Shown in pieces: positions 9,666 to 21,944 of a stretch of 64,000 nt of DNA. The translations under genes were made by a program, and so were the position numbers. The stretch spans positions 78,239-142,238 of the forward strand of contig CAJNDS010002390.1 in NCBI GenBank assembly GCA_905221605.1, written 5' to 3'. Below the pieces are notes generated by a model that saw nothing but the letters and a program-made list of their open reading frames with translations, was not told where the DNA came from and ran no database searches. This DNA comes from Symbiodinium natans. Taxonomy: Eukaryota > Sar > Dinophyceae > Suessiales > Symbiodiniaceae. How positions within the stretch are numbered: position 1 is the stretch's first letter; each line of letters starts with the position of its first letter.

Positions 9666-12600
9666 GAAGGGAGAGAATTACATATGAAGCGGACCTGCGG
9701 GTCTTTCGTAGGAGTGGGTGCAGGGCGCCCTCTAAACCCCAAACCCCCAGACCCCAAACCCCAAAACCCTAAATCCTAAACCCTAAACCCTAAACCCTAA
9801 ACCCTACAAGCAGCTGGGCCCCGACTTGATCTCCGCGTGACTGGGAGCCAGCCCCGCATTCTCGATGTACATGGTCACCGACTGGATTTAGGGCTTGTAG
9901 GATTTAGGGTTTAGGGTTTAGGGTTTAGGGACTAGGGTTTAGGGTTTAGGGTTTAAGTTGTGTGGAGCAGGGTTGTGGACTCAAGTCGTGCGGTGTGACG
10001 GCCTTTGGGTTGCCAGGGCAGGAACGAAATTAGGGTTTAGGGTTTATGGTTCAGGGTGCAGGGTTTGGGGTTTAGGGTTTAGGGTTTAGGATTTAGGGTT
10101 TAGGGTTTAGGGTTTAGGGTTTAGGGTTTAGGGTTTAGGGTTTAGGGTTTCGACCTACCACGGAGACTAAAATGATGTGAACATGTTGCGGAGTGGCGGT
10201 GTCAACAAACATGCGCACGTTACGTGGCGTGAGTGGCGAAGACATTCACGACCCGAAAAAAGCGTTCTGGTCCCTTTTCTAGAACATGGTCCCTTTTGGA
10301 AGTCCTGATTCTATGGCCTTTAGGGTACCCCAAAAATGGACCCTAGTTTGGAGAGAACTGACCATACTGGTGTATCAGCACGGGTGGGTCGGGTGTGCTG
10401 TGAGTCTATTAGCAAGGTGGGGATTGCTCTTGCTGCCTTAAACCCTGAACCCTAAACCCTAAACCCTAAACCCTGAACCCTAAACCTTGACCCCTAACCG
10501 CTAAACCTTAAACCCAAGCCCTAAGCCTAGACTCCCTAAACCCGAAGCCCCGTATTTGTCAGGGTCTTCTCCACACAGACGGTCTGGGGGCCTGTAAGAA
10601 TTTCTGGTTTAGGAAGTCGTTGAAATTGTTTTAAGACATTCGGCTCAGCCTCTTGCACCTGCGTTCTGGGTTCCGGGTTCAAGGCTTAGGGCTTAGGGGT
10701 TAGTTGTCTTAGGCTTGGGGCTCTTTGCGGTGTGGAGGTTTAGGAGTGCCAGGAGACTTGGAAGACCCCCAAACAGCACTGCAGACACGCCCGGGCTGCG
10801 GGCGTTGCTACTCCTGTCGCTTCCAAAGAGCTCCCCTTGGGGGGTCCTGCGCGGTTTGGCGCTTCGCAACCCTAAAACCCTACGCCTTATTCCCTAAACC
10901 CTAAAACCTAAACCCTAAACCCTAAACCCTGAACCCTAAACCCTAAACCCTAAACCCTTCCAGTGGAGTCCTGTTGATGTAGATGAACCTCCCGGCGAAG
11001 AGTCCCTGAAGCAGGCAATGGGGTCTAGGGCTGCAAGGGTTTAGGGCTTAGGTTAGGGTTTAGGGTTTAGGGTTCAGGGTTAAGGGCTTAGGGCTTTGGG
11101 TTCAGGGTTAAGGGTTAAGGGGTCCAGGGCTAGGGTTTAGGGGGTGCACGCCCAACCTCTCGATTTCCTAAATCATAGAAGCGCTTAGGGCTTATGGTTT
11201 AAGGTTTCTACCCCTAATTCCCAATATTTCGGAAGCATGAGCCCCCTCATCGTTTTGGCTGCGAAGGCCCTGGCCATTTCCATGTCCACGACGCCGTAAA
11301 ACATCTCAATTGTTCCCTAAACCCTAAACCCTAAACCCTAAACCCGAAACCCTAAACCCTAAACCCTAAACAGCCAGAGGCAGGTTCCCTTTTGGTGAAG
11401 ATTCCCTGTCAAGAAGCTCTTGCCCCAATGGTCCATCTCTTTGTAGGACCTTTCAGAACCTCCCTAAACCTTAAACCCTAAACCCTAAACCCTCAACCCT
11501 AAACCCTAAACCCTAAACCCTCAACCCTAAACCCTAAACTAAGCCCTCTAAATCCAGTCTAGCTTGAATCTAGGAGTCCAGGATGTAGGAGGCCTTGGGC
11601 ACGGCCTGTTCGGCACCCCGACCCCAAACCCCAAACCCTAAACCCCAAACCCTAAACCCTAAACCCTAAACCCCGAACCCCAAACCCTAAACCCCAAACC
11701 CTAAACCCCAAACCCCAAACCCTAAACCCCAAACCCTAAACCCTTAACCCACAACTGCTTGGGGCTTTGGAAATTCTCCCGCTGCTCGCCTGAACACATC
11801 TGGCGACGAAGTCCACGGGACCGGAGCTGATCTGCTCCATTCCTGTGGTTTCTCCGAGACTCTACATACTTACCCTAAACCCTAAACCCTAAACCCTAAA
11901 CCCTACAAACCCCCTAAGCCCTAAACCCTAAACCCTAAACCCAAGACGCGACCCTAAACCCCAAACGTTTTCGGGAGACTCTTCGGCTCCAATTAGGCTC
12001 TTAGGCGTGCCCAGGTTCTCTGGCCATTTCTCCTCTGGTCGTTTCTCCATCTATAGGGTGTACATGGGCTTTAGTTTTGGGGTTCAGGGTTTAAGGTTCA
12101 GGGTTCAGGGTTTAGGGTTTCGGGAAGTTTTTGGAATGGGGTTCAGGGCAGGCAAGGGACACCGCAAGCCTTCCATCAAATCCATCAAGCCAGTGTACTG
12201 CTGCACTCTCCTTAGCCGCCATCCCCTGCAAAAAAGACAAGTCTGCCAGCCTGATGAGCAACGGGCGACACATGGGGGATTCACGAAAATCAGGGGCCCC
12301 CCCAAAGAAACTCCCAAATAATTAGTAGGAGTCGCATACAAGAAGGACCCCAAACAAGGTTCCCCTAATTTCGACAATATCCCGCGCGTAGGGGAGGCCC
12401 CCAGCCAGCCACTCTATAAAGCCCCCATGCCCACTGCAACCTCTGAAGTAGGTTTAGGGTGTCGGGTCTGCAAACTCCATACATACATCTCCCTCAGCGC
12501 TACATCCTGAACCCTAAACCCTAAACCCTAAACCCGAAACCCTAAACCCCGAACCCGAAATCCTAAACCCTAAACCCTAAACCCTAAACCCCAGAATCCG

Positions 12601-13170
12601 AAGAGGCCCTCGAAGCTGAGAGTATGGCGAACGCGCTCCATCCCCGCGGGGGAGGCGACGCGCGCAAGGTCCGCTTCTGCAGAGGCCTGAGGAGGTGTTT
12701 GGGGTTTGGGGTTTGGGGTTTAGGGTTTGGGGTTTGGGGTTTAGGGTTTGGGGTTTAGGGTTTAGGGTTTAGGGTTTAGGGTTTAGAGTTCAGGGGCCTG
12801 CAAGAGCTAGGTTGAGGGTTGCTGAGGGTCTTTAGAACTCGGGCGTTAGGGACCTGGTGGTTGAAGCATCTATGTACCCATGTATCATATAATATACAAG
12901 GCCCCTAGACCCTAAACCCTAAATTTTAAACCCTAAATCACCGTCCCTGGCCAAAAGTGAATACCAAAGACATCATCCTGGTGACCTTGGCAGAGTCTGT
13001 CGCTGTTGTCGCAAATTACAACTGGTTCTAAGTGGGTTTAGGGAAAAGGGTTTAGGGTTTCGGGTTTAGGGTTTGGGGTTTAGGGCTTAGGGTTTAGGGT
13101 TTAGGTTTTAGGGTTTAAGGCTTAGGGTTAGGGGGCTAGGGTTTAGGGTTTGGGGTTTGGGATTTAGGGT
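9666..13170. other. Mosaic of small telomeric arrays and unique spacers
   Basis: Arrays: CCCTAAA at 9770-9806, 10440-10520, 10866-10957, 11315-11370, 11462-11545, 11615-11750 (alternating CCCCAAA), 11870-11945 and 12506-12595; TTTAGGG at 9905-9955, 10030-10150, 11035-11140, 12697-12790 (TTTGGGG-rich) and 13035-13170. Spacers of 60-290 bp (for example 10151-10439 and 12130-12480) show no recognisable gene or RNA. Confidence 0.75.
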
Positions 13171-13417
13171 TTCAGTGGTGCTTTAAGTAACTATTTTTAT
13201 ACCTGGTTATAACCTTGTTTGGGGCAATTATAACCCTGCTTATAACTATCCATGCACAGGATTTCATCGACGCTTCAGGTCCTAAACCCTGAACCCTGAA
13301 CCCTAAACCCAAAACCCCAAACCCCAAACCCCAAACCCTAAACCCATCTTCTGGGCGCGAGGGCCTCCACATCTTCGGCAGCAGGCGGTCGATCGTCAGC
13401 CTCGCCTTGGGAAGTAG

Positions 13418-13615
13418 TATAGGGGTCGGATTAATTACTAGTAGTATTTCCTTAGGGCCCCTTTATCATTATACTGTAATAACCCCCCCCCCCCCAAAAA
13501 AAAAAAACCTAGTTGCTTCGCCTAATATAGGGGGTCGGAATAACTACTAGTAGTATTCCCTTAGGGTCCCTTTATACAATTATACAATTATACTACTACA
13601 ATACCCCCCAAAACC
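13418..13615 (+). mobile_element. Two tandem copies of a short element (period about 108 bp)
   Basis: Units start at 13418 and 13526 with TATAGGGGTCGGATTAATTA and ATAGGGGGTCGGAATAACTA. Both continue through CTAGTAGTATT.CCTTAGGG and CCCTTTAT, reach an AT-rich stretch and end in C-runs followed by A-runs. A third relative (GAATTACTATTAGTATTCCC...GGTCCCTATATA...C-run) occupies 60137-60247. Confidence 0.7.
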
Positions 13616-13755
13616 TTATGCTAACTATTCAGGCCTAGATTAGTGGCTTCAGGGTTTAGGGCTTCGGGTTTGGAAGGAATCAGACAGGGAATCCGTGGAC
13701 GATGACCGAAGCCTGAAACAGCCACCAGATGAAGTAGTGATTCTGATCGCAAGTC

Positions 13756-13869
13756 TGCCATCTGCTTAAGAACCCCCAAAAGATTATAAACAAAAAACAT
13801 ACTATTCCTTTTCCGGGCAATGTAGGGAAAATTGTCTTAAAATTTTTGGGAGTTCTTAAGCAGATGGCA
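13756..13869. mobile_element. 114-bp MITE-like element with near-perfect TIRs; relative of an ankyrin intron
   Basis: The left end TGCCATCTGCTTAAGAACCC is repeated in inverted form at the right end (TGCCATCTGCTTAAGAACTC when reversed), and similarity continues into CCCAAAA for about 27 bp in all. The interior is AT-rich. The GCTTAAGAACCCC core also forms the ends of the intron at 62882-63108. There is no ORF, and I see no certain target duplication. Confidence 0.8.
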
Positions 13870-15119
13870 GGCGTAGCATGATGCCTCTTCATATTCATCT
13901 ATATGAACCCAACATATTCATCTATTAACCCAAGGATCCCAACCGTCATTGGGGCCTGCTTGGGTTCAACGCCTGCAAACGCCCACTCCCAAGTAATAGC
14001 ACCAAGCCCCAAACTAGGGCAGGTCTGGGGGCCTTGTAAAAATCCAAGTTTTATGGAACCGTAAGGACTATATGAGGCTTCGGGGTGTAGTCTTTCTAAA
14101 AACCAAAACAACCCTAAGCCCTAACCCTAAACCCTAGAACCTAAACCCTTAACCCTGAACCAGCCTGTCGCTGCCATGGTGGCACCGCCAACAGCGCCGC
14201 TGCCACATCTGGTGCCTGAAGAAACGGTGGGCCGGAGGCCATCCGAAGGTGGATGGGGGTTTAGGGTTTAGGGTTTGGGGTTTAGGGTTTAGGGTTTAGG
14301 GTTCAGGGGTAGGATTCCCGTATAATGACCCCAATAAGGTACCCCCAATTTCCGAAGGTGGATGGTCAAAACCAAGAAGCCCACAACCCATAAAAGGGGA
14401 TCCCAAGTAAGGGCCCCTAACTTGGGTCCCTTGCTATATAACCATATACATAAAGAAAGGCTTTTGGGCGTAGGGTTGTTCGGCCGTTTAGGGCGTTTAG
14501 GGTTCAAGGTTTGGGGGGGCGGCCCCTGTGCCATTAGTTGAGAAGCGCGCCTTAACATTTCATTCGCTAGAATGCACTGCCATGTAGTTCTAGAGTACCC
14601 CTAAACCCTAAACCCCAAGCCCTAATCCCTGAGCCCTAAACCCTGTTTTGGGAAACTCCCTGACATCCTAAACCCTAAACCCTAAACCCTAAACCCTAAA
14701 CCCTAAACCTCTCTTAGTGGGGCTCCTAGGGGAGCGCCGAGCGGCGTCGCTGTGGCCGGGTCACCGGCGTCGAAGACTACGACGAGTCGAGCCAAGCCAC
14801 CGGTATCGAGTTTGAGTTGTTTTAGGGTTTAGGATTTAGGGTTTAGGGTTTAGGATTTAGTGGGTCAAGGTTTCTTCGAGCTTTCCCAACACAGCCTAAA
14901 CCCTCGCATCCGAAAACCCCTAAAACCCTCAAACCCTAGGCCACTGACTCCCCCTAAACCCTGAACCCTAAACACTAAACCCTAAACCCTAAACCCTAGA
15001 CCCCAAATCCCAAAGTACCTAAAGCTCAAACCCGAACACCCCCACAAGTCTCTTGAAGCACCTACATTATTCTATCCCCAGCTAACCCCCGAAGCCCGAA
15101 AACCCGAAAACCCAAAACA
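13870..15119. other. Unique spacers and small arrays
   Basis: Arrays: CCCTAAA at 14105-14160, 14580-14710 and 14940-15000; TTTAGGG at 14250-14310 and 14822-14870. A short hairpin (GATCCCAAGTAAGGGCCC against CTAACTTGGGTCCC) lies at 14399-14430. No gene is recognised in 13870-14100 or 14310-14580. Confidence 0.6.
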
Positions 15120-15685
15120 CCGGAACCCTTAAACCCCTAAACCCCGAAACCCTTCCCAAAAACCCAAAAACCCCAAAACCCCAAAACCCAAAAACCCAAA
15201 AACCCAAAAACCCAAAAACCCAAAAACCCAAAAACCCAAAAACCCAAAAACCCAAAAACCCAAAAACCCAAAAACCCTAAGACCCTAAAACCCAAAAACC
15301 CAAAAACCCAAAAACCCCAAAAACCCAAAAACCCAAAAACCCAAAGACCCAAAAACCCAAAAACCCAAAAACCCTAGAACCCTAAAACCCAAAAACCCAA
15401 AAACCCAAAAACCCAAAAACCCAAAAACCCAAACACCCAAAAACCCAAAAACCCAAAAACCCTAAGACCCTAAAACCCTAAAACCCTAAAACCCTAAAAC
15501 CCTAAACCCAAAAACCCAAAAACCCCTAAAACCCTAAAACCCTAAACCCCTAAAACCCCTAAACCCCTAAAACCCCTAAAACCCCTAAAACCCCTAAAAC
15601 CCCTAAAACCCCTAAAACCCTAAAACCCTAAACCCTAAACCATAAACCCTAAACCCTAAACCCTAAACCCTAAACCTAAGCCAAC
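15120..15685 (-). repeat. Long array of CCCAAAAA, CCCTAAAA and CCCCTAAAA units
   Basis: Over 560 bp of octamer/nonamer derivatives of CCCTAAA: CCCAAAAA blocks (15150-15465), CCCTAAAA (15466-15545), CCCCTAAAA (15546-15615), then CCCTAAA. Each derivative forms its own block. The 71-residue minus-strand frame (GFLGFWVF repeats) is an artefact. Confidence 0.95.
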
Positions 15686-16119
15686 ACCCTCTTTGCGATC
15701 ATTCTGTGATGCCGTCGGCTTCGACGGGTCCGGTTGGCACGGCAGCCGCCTGGTCCAAAGCACCAAAAAAACGCCCAAACCCTGTACCCTACTAACCCTA
15801 AACCCTAAACCCTAAACCCTAAACCCTCCGAAGCCCAAACATAAGGGCGGAGGGTTTCAGGATCAGGTCTTGACCCCATCGTGCCTTAATCCGTGGGTGC
15901 ACAAAACCAAAGAAAAATGTGCGTTGCAGCAAGCTCAGCGCTTGCTGCCTGTGGGAGGGCTGATTTGCCTAAACCCTAGGCCCTAGGCCCTAAACCCTAA
16001 CCCTAAACCCTAAACCCTAAACCCTGAACCCTAAACCCTAAACCCAGGAATCCATGGTGAGACCTTGGCTTGAGTCACCAAAGCCTCTAAACCCTCAACG
16101 CAGTAGCCCCGGGGCTCGG
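15686..16119. other. Spacer with small CCCTAAA arrays
   Basis: CCCTAAA units at 15795-15830 and 15968-16045 separated by unique spacers; no ORF or RNA gene is seen. Confidence 0.6.
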
Positions 16120-16805
16120 GGGTTTTGGGTTTTTAGGGTTTTTAGGGTTTTTAGGGTTTTAGGGTTTTAGGGTTTTAGGGTTTTAGGGTTTTAGGGTTTT
16201 AGGGTTTTAGGGTTTTGGGGTTTCAGGGTTTCAGGGTTTTAGGGTTTCAGGGTTCAGGGTTTTAGGGTTTTAGGGTTTTACGGTTTTTGGGTTTTAGGGT
16301 TTTTGGGTTTTAGGGTTTTAGGGTTTTTGGGTTTTAGGGTTTTTGGGTTTTAGGGTTCTAGGGTTTTTGGGTTTTTGGGTTTTAGGGTTTTAGGGTTTTG
16401 GGGTTTCAGGGTTTCAGGGTTTTAGGGTTTTAGGGTTTTAGGGTTCTAGGGTTTTTGGGTTTTTGGGTTTTAGGGTTTTAGGGTTTTTGGGGGTTTTAGG
16501 GGTTTTAGGGGTTTTAGGGGTTTAGGGGTTTTAGGGGTTTAGGGTTTTAGGGTTTTAGGGGTTTTTGGGTTTTTGGGTTTAGGGTTTTAGGGTTTTAGGG
16601 TTTTAGGGTTTTAGGGTCTTAGGGTTTTTGGGTTTTTGGGTTTTTGGGTGTTTGGGTTTTTGGGTTTTTGGGTTTTAGGGTTTTTGGGTTTTTGGGTTTT
16701 AGGGTTTTTGGGTTTTTGGGTTTTACGGTTTTTGGGTTTTTGGGTTTTCGGGTTTTGGGTTTTTGGGTTTTCGGGTTTTTGGGTTTTGGGGTTTTTGGGT
16801 TTTAG
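16120..16805 (+). repeat. Long array of TTTTAGGG, TTTTTGGG and TTTTAGGGG units
   Basis: It is the same set of variants as 15120-15685 but in the opposite orientation, about 435 bp away, so the two arrays form a loose inverted pair around 15686-16119. The 77-residue frame at 16636 is an artefact. Confidence 0.95.
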
Positions 16806-16877
16806 GGAAGGGTTTAGGGCTTCTAGGTTCAGACTTCACGCTCAGGCTTCACGGTTTATTGAACCCTAGACCCTACT

Positions 16878-18245
16878 TAGGGTTTAGGGTTTCGGGTTTA
16901 GGGTTTAGGCTTTCGGCTTTCGGCTTTAGGGTTTAGGGTTTAGGGTTTAGGGTTTAGGGTTAGGGTTTAGGGTTTAGGGTTTAGGGTTTAGGGTTCGGGG
17001 CTCAAGGTGCTGGGGGCTGAGGGGCGAGCCATCTCCTCAGGCCTGCGCCACAAGGCCATCGGGGTTCGGGGATGTTGTAAGGTTTAGGGTTTAGGGTTTG
17101 GGGTTTAGGGTTTAGGGTTTAGGGTTTAGGGTTTAGGGTTTAGGGTTTAGGGTTGAGGGTTGAGGGTTTAGGGTTTAGGGTTTGTGAAGGGCTTGGGGTT
17201 TGGGGTTTCGGGTTTGTAGGATTTGGGGTTTGTGGTCTAGGGTTTCGGGTGTGGCGCCCAACTTTCTTAACAGATTCTACTCATCATGACAAGGAAGTAC
17301 AATAAGAGGTCTAGGACGCACCCTCCAGTGCCACCGCCATCATCCATGGTGATACCCAGAAACTCTCGGAACAAGGTTCAGGGCCCGTCGGGCATAAGGT
17401 TCCCTCCTAACCCTAAACCCTAAACCCTAAACCCTAAACCCTAAACCCTAAACCCTAAACCCTAAACCCTCTAGGTTGAAGCCCTTCAGATTCAAGCCCT
17501 CTAGGTTGAAGTTGGTTGCACCTCAAGCTTCTCAAGCTTTCTATGGGCATGTTTACAAACTGGACAGCGAGTAGGGCAATGTGCTGGGCTCAGGGTTTAG
17601 GGCAAAGTTTAGGGTTGAGGGTTCAGGGTTTCGGGTTTAGGGTGAGTAGGCTTTAGGGTTTAGGGTTCAGGGTTCAGGGTTTAGGGTTTAGGGTCTGGGG
17701 TGAGCCCTTGCAAGACACAGCGAACACCCCCCCCCCCCCCTAACAAGCAGCTGTCGCGTTGATGCCCAAACACCCCCTTCGACCCTCTCCGCCAGTGCCT
17801 GGCCGAAGCCGCCTGCTCTTCACAAGCACAACTGGGGGGAAGGGCACCCCTAAACCCTAAACCCCTAAACCCCTTGACCCCTAAACTCCTAAACCCCTAA
17901 ACCCCTAAACCCCTAAACCCCCAAACCCCCAAACCCCCAAACCCCTGAGACCCTGGCTCTGGTAGCCCTGCGAAGAGGTCGTCGACATCCACCGCCTGAT
18001 TTCGCAGCAGCCGAGGGTTGTGGTCCATCGTTTGGGGCTTTCAGGTTTAGGGTTTGGGGTTTAGGGTTTAGGGTTTAGGGTTTAGGCTAGGGTTTAGGGT
18101 TTAGGGTTTAGGGTTTAGGGTTTAGGGTTTAGGGTTTAGGGTTTAGGGTTTAGGGTTTAGGGTTTAGGGTTTAGGGTTTAGGGTTTTGGGTTTAGGGTTT
18201 AGGGTTTCGGGTTTCGGGTTTCGGGTTTCGGGTTTCGGGTATTGG
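16878..18245. other. Mosaic of TTTAGGG/CCCTAAA arrays
   Basis: TTTAGGG at 16878-17000, 17080-17190, 17590-17700 and 18045-18245 (about 28 units, ending in five TTTCGGG); CCCTAAA at 17408-17470; CCCCTAAA at 17850-17945. Just after the 17408 array, CCCTCTAGGTTGAAG occurs twice, 29 bp apart (about 17467 and 17496). A C15-type run lies at 17727-17741. No gene is seen in 17190-17400 or 17700-17850. Confidence 0.75.
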
Positions 18246-20990
18246 ATTTGGGACCCTACTAGTGGACAATCTCCAGCCCATCCCAGAAACCCACAAATTC
18301 TAACCCCAAACCCTAAACCCGAGATCTTGAACCAAGTCCTAAGATGTTGATGTCGTGCCATGGGTCTAAAAATCTCTAATGTTTTTGAACCATGGGGTGT
18401 GGTCTAATAGGGATCCGTAGTATGGGCCGTTATGTCTAGTGTATATACGGGCTGTAAGAAGGGACTCAGATTCAGGGCCCATACTTGGAAACTTAGAAAA
18501 TCCGTGAGGCCTCTGAGACCTAAAGAAGTTTAGGGTTCAGAATTGTCAGGGCTCTGTCATGAGGAACCAGGACGGGTGTTAAGGGAGGGGTGTAAATGCA
18601 CAGTTTCCCGCCGAACCCTACACCCCAAACCCTAAACACCCTCAACCCCAAACCCAAACCCTAAACACCAAACCTCAAAGTGCGTAGGGTGTGGGGAGGC
18701 TTCTGGTCGGCCATCCTCACCAGTTGAAAAGCAGAGGAGAGTTAGGGGCGTGGAAATAGAACCTCCCGCAAAAAGGCTCAAAAAACCTGGGAATCATAAA
18801 CCCTGACAAAAAGAATTCTGAAAATGAAAAAAACTAACCCGAACTCAAGGCCTAGGCCGCCCCCCTACAGTGGGGGCGCGCTTATGCCCCTCGACCTCGA
18901 TGGCGCAAGCCGGCACAGGTCGTTCGCCCGCCTCCCACTGGTCCCTTGTAGTCATTTCTGTAAACCAAGAAACCCCCCTAGGACCGACGCCCCTGCTGGA
19001 CCCTTTCTGGGGAGCCCGCTGAGGCCTCCGGGCCCAAAACCCTAAACCCTAAACCCTAAACCCTAAACCCTAAACCCTCGTGAGACCCCGGCAACTGTTG
19101 GGGGGGCCCCCTGCGGAATCTGGAGCTGGGCCCTCACCTCTCCTGGTTCTGGGATCCCTGGACTGAAACCTTCCCCTTGGATGAAATCGGTGACGGAAGA
19201 CGTTTTCTTGCAAGTAAGCAATTGGTTTAGGGTTTAGGGTTTAGGGTTTGGGGTTTAGGGTTTAGGCCTAAACCCTAACAGGAACAGGTTAGGGTGGCTT
19301 TGCCGCCTTGGACGGCGTAGGGTGGGAGAAAGGTGTTAGATGGCCTTCCACAATCGGTCAAGAGCTGCTCTTCGCACCTGACGAGGCTTTCGAGCCTCTG
19401 CTGCATCCTAACCTTCACAGCATCTATGCCATATTGCAGCAAACCCTAAACCCTAAACACTAAACCCTAAACCCTAAACCCAGAACCCTGATCCCTGAAC
19501 CCTGACCCGCCGCCAGCCTCGCTTGGCTTCACCGCCTTCAGGCGCGCGGGGGGCGCCATGAGACGGAACCCAGCCTGGTTTGGCTTAGGATTTTGCAGGT
19601 CTAGGGTTGCAGGATTGAGTTTAGGGTTTAGGGTTTAATTTGCGGTTAGGGTTTAGGGTTAGGGGTTGGGGTTAGGGTTTAGGGTTTCAGAGTTCAGGGT
19701 TTCGCTTCAGATTTTGGGGCCTTGGTGCTTTTAGGGTTCTAGTTCCAGAGTTTGGGGATTCTAGGGCTCTAACGCTGCAGGGCTTTTTGGCTGGGGTTTT
19801 GGTCTTTAGGGTTTAGGGTTTGGGCTTTAGGGCTTAGGGCTTTGGGTTCAGGGTTTATGGTTGGTTTAGGGTGCCTCTGATCGGCGGTCCAATGGTCCAG
19901 GAAAAGCTTGGTACCAAATCCAGAGACGCCGATACCCTGTCGCTCAGGAGCAGTGCAATCCCTCAAGTTGAGACGCTCACAACCGTCAACCGCAAAAAAC
20001 CAGAGACCCCCAGAAACCTTAAAACACACGTCCCTGAACCCTAATTGAACATCCATCCAGCTGTGTAGTCCTTTTGAATCAGGTTGGTGTCTCCGATTCT
20101 GCCTGAAGGGGAAGAGCCTCTGGGAACCCAACCCTAAACCCAAACCCTTGAATCCTAAGCAGAAAACCCCCAAAGTCCCCAAACCCTGATCCCTGAACCC
20201 CCTAAACTGGTGCTGGTTTGGGGGGGGCCTAGAAATATTAGACGTTTATGGCTGTATAAGGATTATATGGGAATCACGTGCAATAAACAATAAAAACCAA
20301 TGTTCAGACCTACCCTAAACCCTACACCCTAAACCCTAAACCCTAAATCCTGTAAAGGATAGAGTCCTGAAGCCCGGAACCGCGAAGCGGGGGGGGGGGG
20401 GTCCGGAAAGTGGGGGCGCGTGATTGGGGTCCGTATTTTCAGGGAATGTTACGAATTTGGGGGTCTATACCAGGGGTCCCCCTAAACCCTAAACCCTAAA
20501 CCCTAAACCCTAAACCCTAAACCCTAAACCCTAAACCCTAAACCCTAAACCCTAAACCCAGTGGTTCGTAAACCCCCAAGTCTCTCCAGGGCCCCTGGCA
20601 CCCAGCTGTGGCAGCTCCTTCTTCGCTTTGACCGGCTTCTTGGCGGTGTCCTGCTCCGAGGTTAGGGGGCATCGGGGGCTTTTGGCTTCAGGGCCTAAAC
20701 CCTAAACCCTAAACCCTAAACCCTAAACCCTAAACCCTAAACCCTAAACCCTAAACCCTAAACCCTGAGCCCTGAGCCCTGAGCCCTGATCCCTGAACCC
20801 TAAACCCTGAGCCCTGAGCCCTGAGCCCTGATCCCTGAACCCTGAACCCTGAACCCTGTCCTTTCTGAAGTGTCAAAGTTGAGCACAGTCTATGGATCCC
20901 CAACCCAAACCCTCGAACCTTCGTTCCCGAAACTCAGATGTCCCTGTGTTTAGGGTTTACGGTGTAGGGTTTGGGGTTTAGGGTGTAGGG
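18246..20990. other. Spacers and small arrays, no gene recognised
   Basis: 18246-19030 is mostly unique and without a recognisable frame. Arrays: CCCTAAA at 19036-19080, 19440-19485, 20315-20350, 20483-20560 and 20698-20860 (ending in CCCTGAG/CCCTGAA variants); TTTAGGG at 19225-19270, 19618-19690 and 20945-21005. The 137-residue minus-strand frame at 19769-20182 runs through telomeric words at both ends and is not accepted. A poly-G run lies at 20389-20401. Confidence 0.6.
19321..19444 (+). repeat. Dispersed repeat, copy 2 (partner 3305-3436)
   Basis: Its head GGTGGGAGAAAGGTGTTAGA and tail GACGAGGCTTTCGAGCCTCT match the copy at 3305. This copy is the cleaner one at the protein level: an in-frame stretch reads ELLFAPDEAFEPLLHPNLHS on the plus strand (about 19369-19428). 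Like copy 1 it ends at a CAGCAAA followed by a CCCTAAA array. Confidence 0.55.
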
Positions 20991-21039
20991 CTTAGGGTTT
21001 AGGGTCCGTTGGACCCCTTGACCCCGAAATCCTGATGTT

Positions 21040-21260
21040 CCACCCTCTTTAGCAGGGCCCGCCCCGCCATCCCTCCTCCCCCCCCATTCCCTCTACAACA
21101 TCAAGCTTACCGGTATATTCAGGACCGTGTGACTGTTTCGGGGTGCCCGCTCAGGTCCCGTATGTCTTCCGGGTGTCGCAAGAATACTTTTTTTCGGCCA
21201 CCTCTCTGTGCCTTGGAAGTTCACATAAAGTCCATCCACGTTTCAATAATTATATCCCGG
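21040..21260 (+). mobile_element. Dispersed element copy (GCACCCTGTTTAG family, diverged)
   Basis: It starts CCACCCTCTTTAGCAGGGCC and shares the order of short blocks with 53611-53810, including ATATTCAGGACCGTGTGACT against TTATTCAGGACATGCTGACT, then TGTTTCGGGG/TGTTTGGGAC. The right end is unclear. Open frames through 21129-21527 extend past the copy into telomeric words and are not accepted as genes. Confidence 0.5.
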
Positions 21261-21729
21261 GACCCTAATTCCCAAACCCTTAACCATGTAAGAAAGGTAA
21301 ATAACTCAGCTTCGACTGTTCAAACAGGATGGCCCCTACAACCCTCTGAACAAATGTTCCTGAATATGGTTCTCTTAAACAAACAAGGGAAGATACAAAA
21401 TATCCAGCGGGCCTACCTAGAACTAACCCTAACTCTAAACCCAAAACCCAAAGCCCTATATAAACCCTACACTGACACCTCCAGCAAGCTGCAGCCTTCT
21501 CCTCGTCCGACAGCGGTTCTTCTTTAATTTCTTCCTTCACCTGCATGATTTCAGGCTTTAGGGCTCAGGGCAACAAAGCAACTTGTTTAGGGTCTTTGGG
21601 GTTTAGGCTTCAGGGCTTAGGGTTAGGGCTGAGGGCTCTTAAAGGACAAGAACCATTCCGAGCTGCTTCTGCTGCACTGGGAAAAAGTCCCGCACGCCCC
21701 ACTCTGAACTGAGGCCGAAGCCTTGAAAG

Positions 21730-21730
<1 letters not shown>

Positions 21731-21768
<38 letters not shown>
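21731..21768 (+). repeat. (AC)n microsatellite
   Basis: About 19 AC dinucleotides between unique flanks. Confidence 0.95.
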
Positions 21769-21769
<1 letters not shown>

Positions 21770-21944
21770 GGGTGTGTATAGGGTTTAGGTTTTTGGGTTG
21801 GGTTATGCCCCCTACACCCTACACCCCACACCCCACACGCTAAACCCAAAAACACCTTAAACCTACAAACCCCGGACTGCCACAATCCGCCTCTGTCTTT
21901 ACCTGCGCGGCTTGCGTAAGCACCTCAATACGGCAACACGGTAC

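Noticed and set aside
15137-16869. Frames of 71 and 77 aa made of GFLGFWVF repeats
   Set aside because: They translate TTTTTGGG/CCCAAAAA units; period 8 stays open only because the unit has no stop in that frame.
19769-20182. 137-aa minus-strand frame
   Set aside because: Both ends translate telomeric words (NPKA/LNPK-type), and the middle has no recognisable motif.
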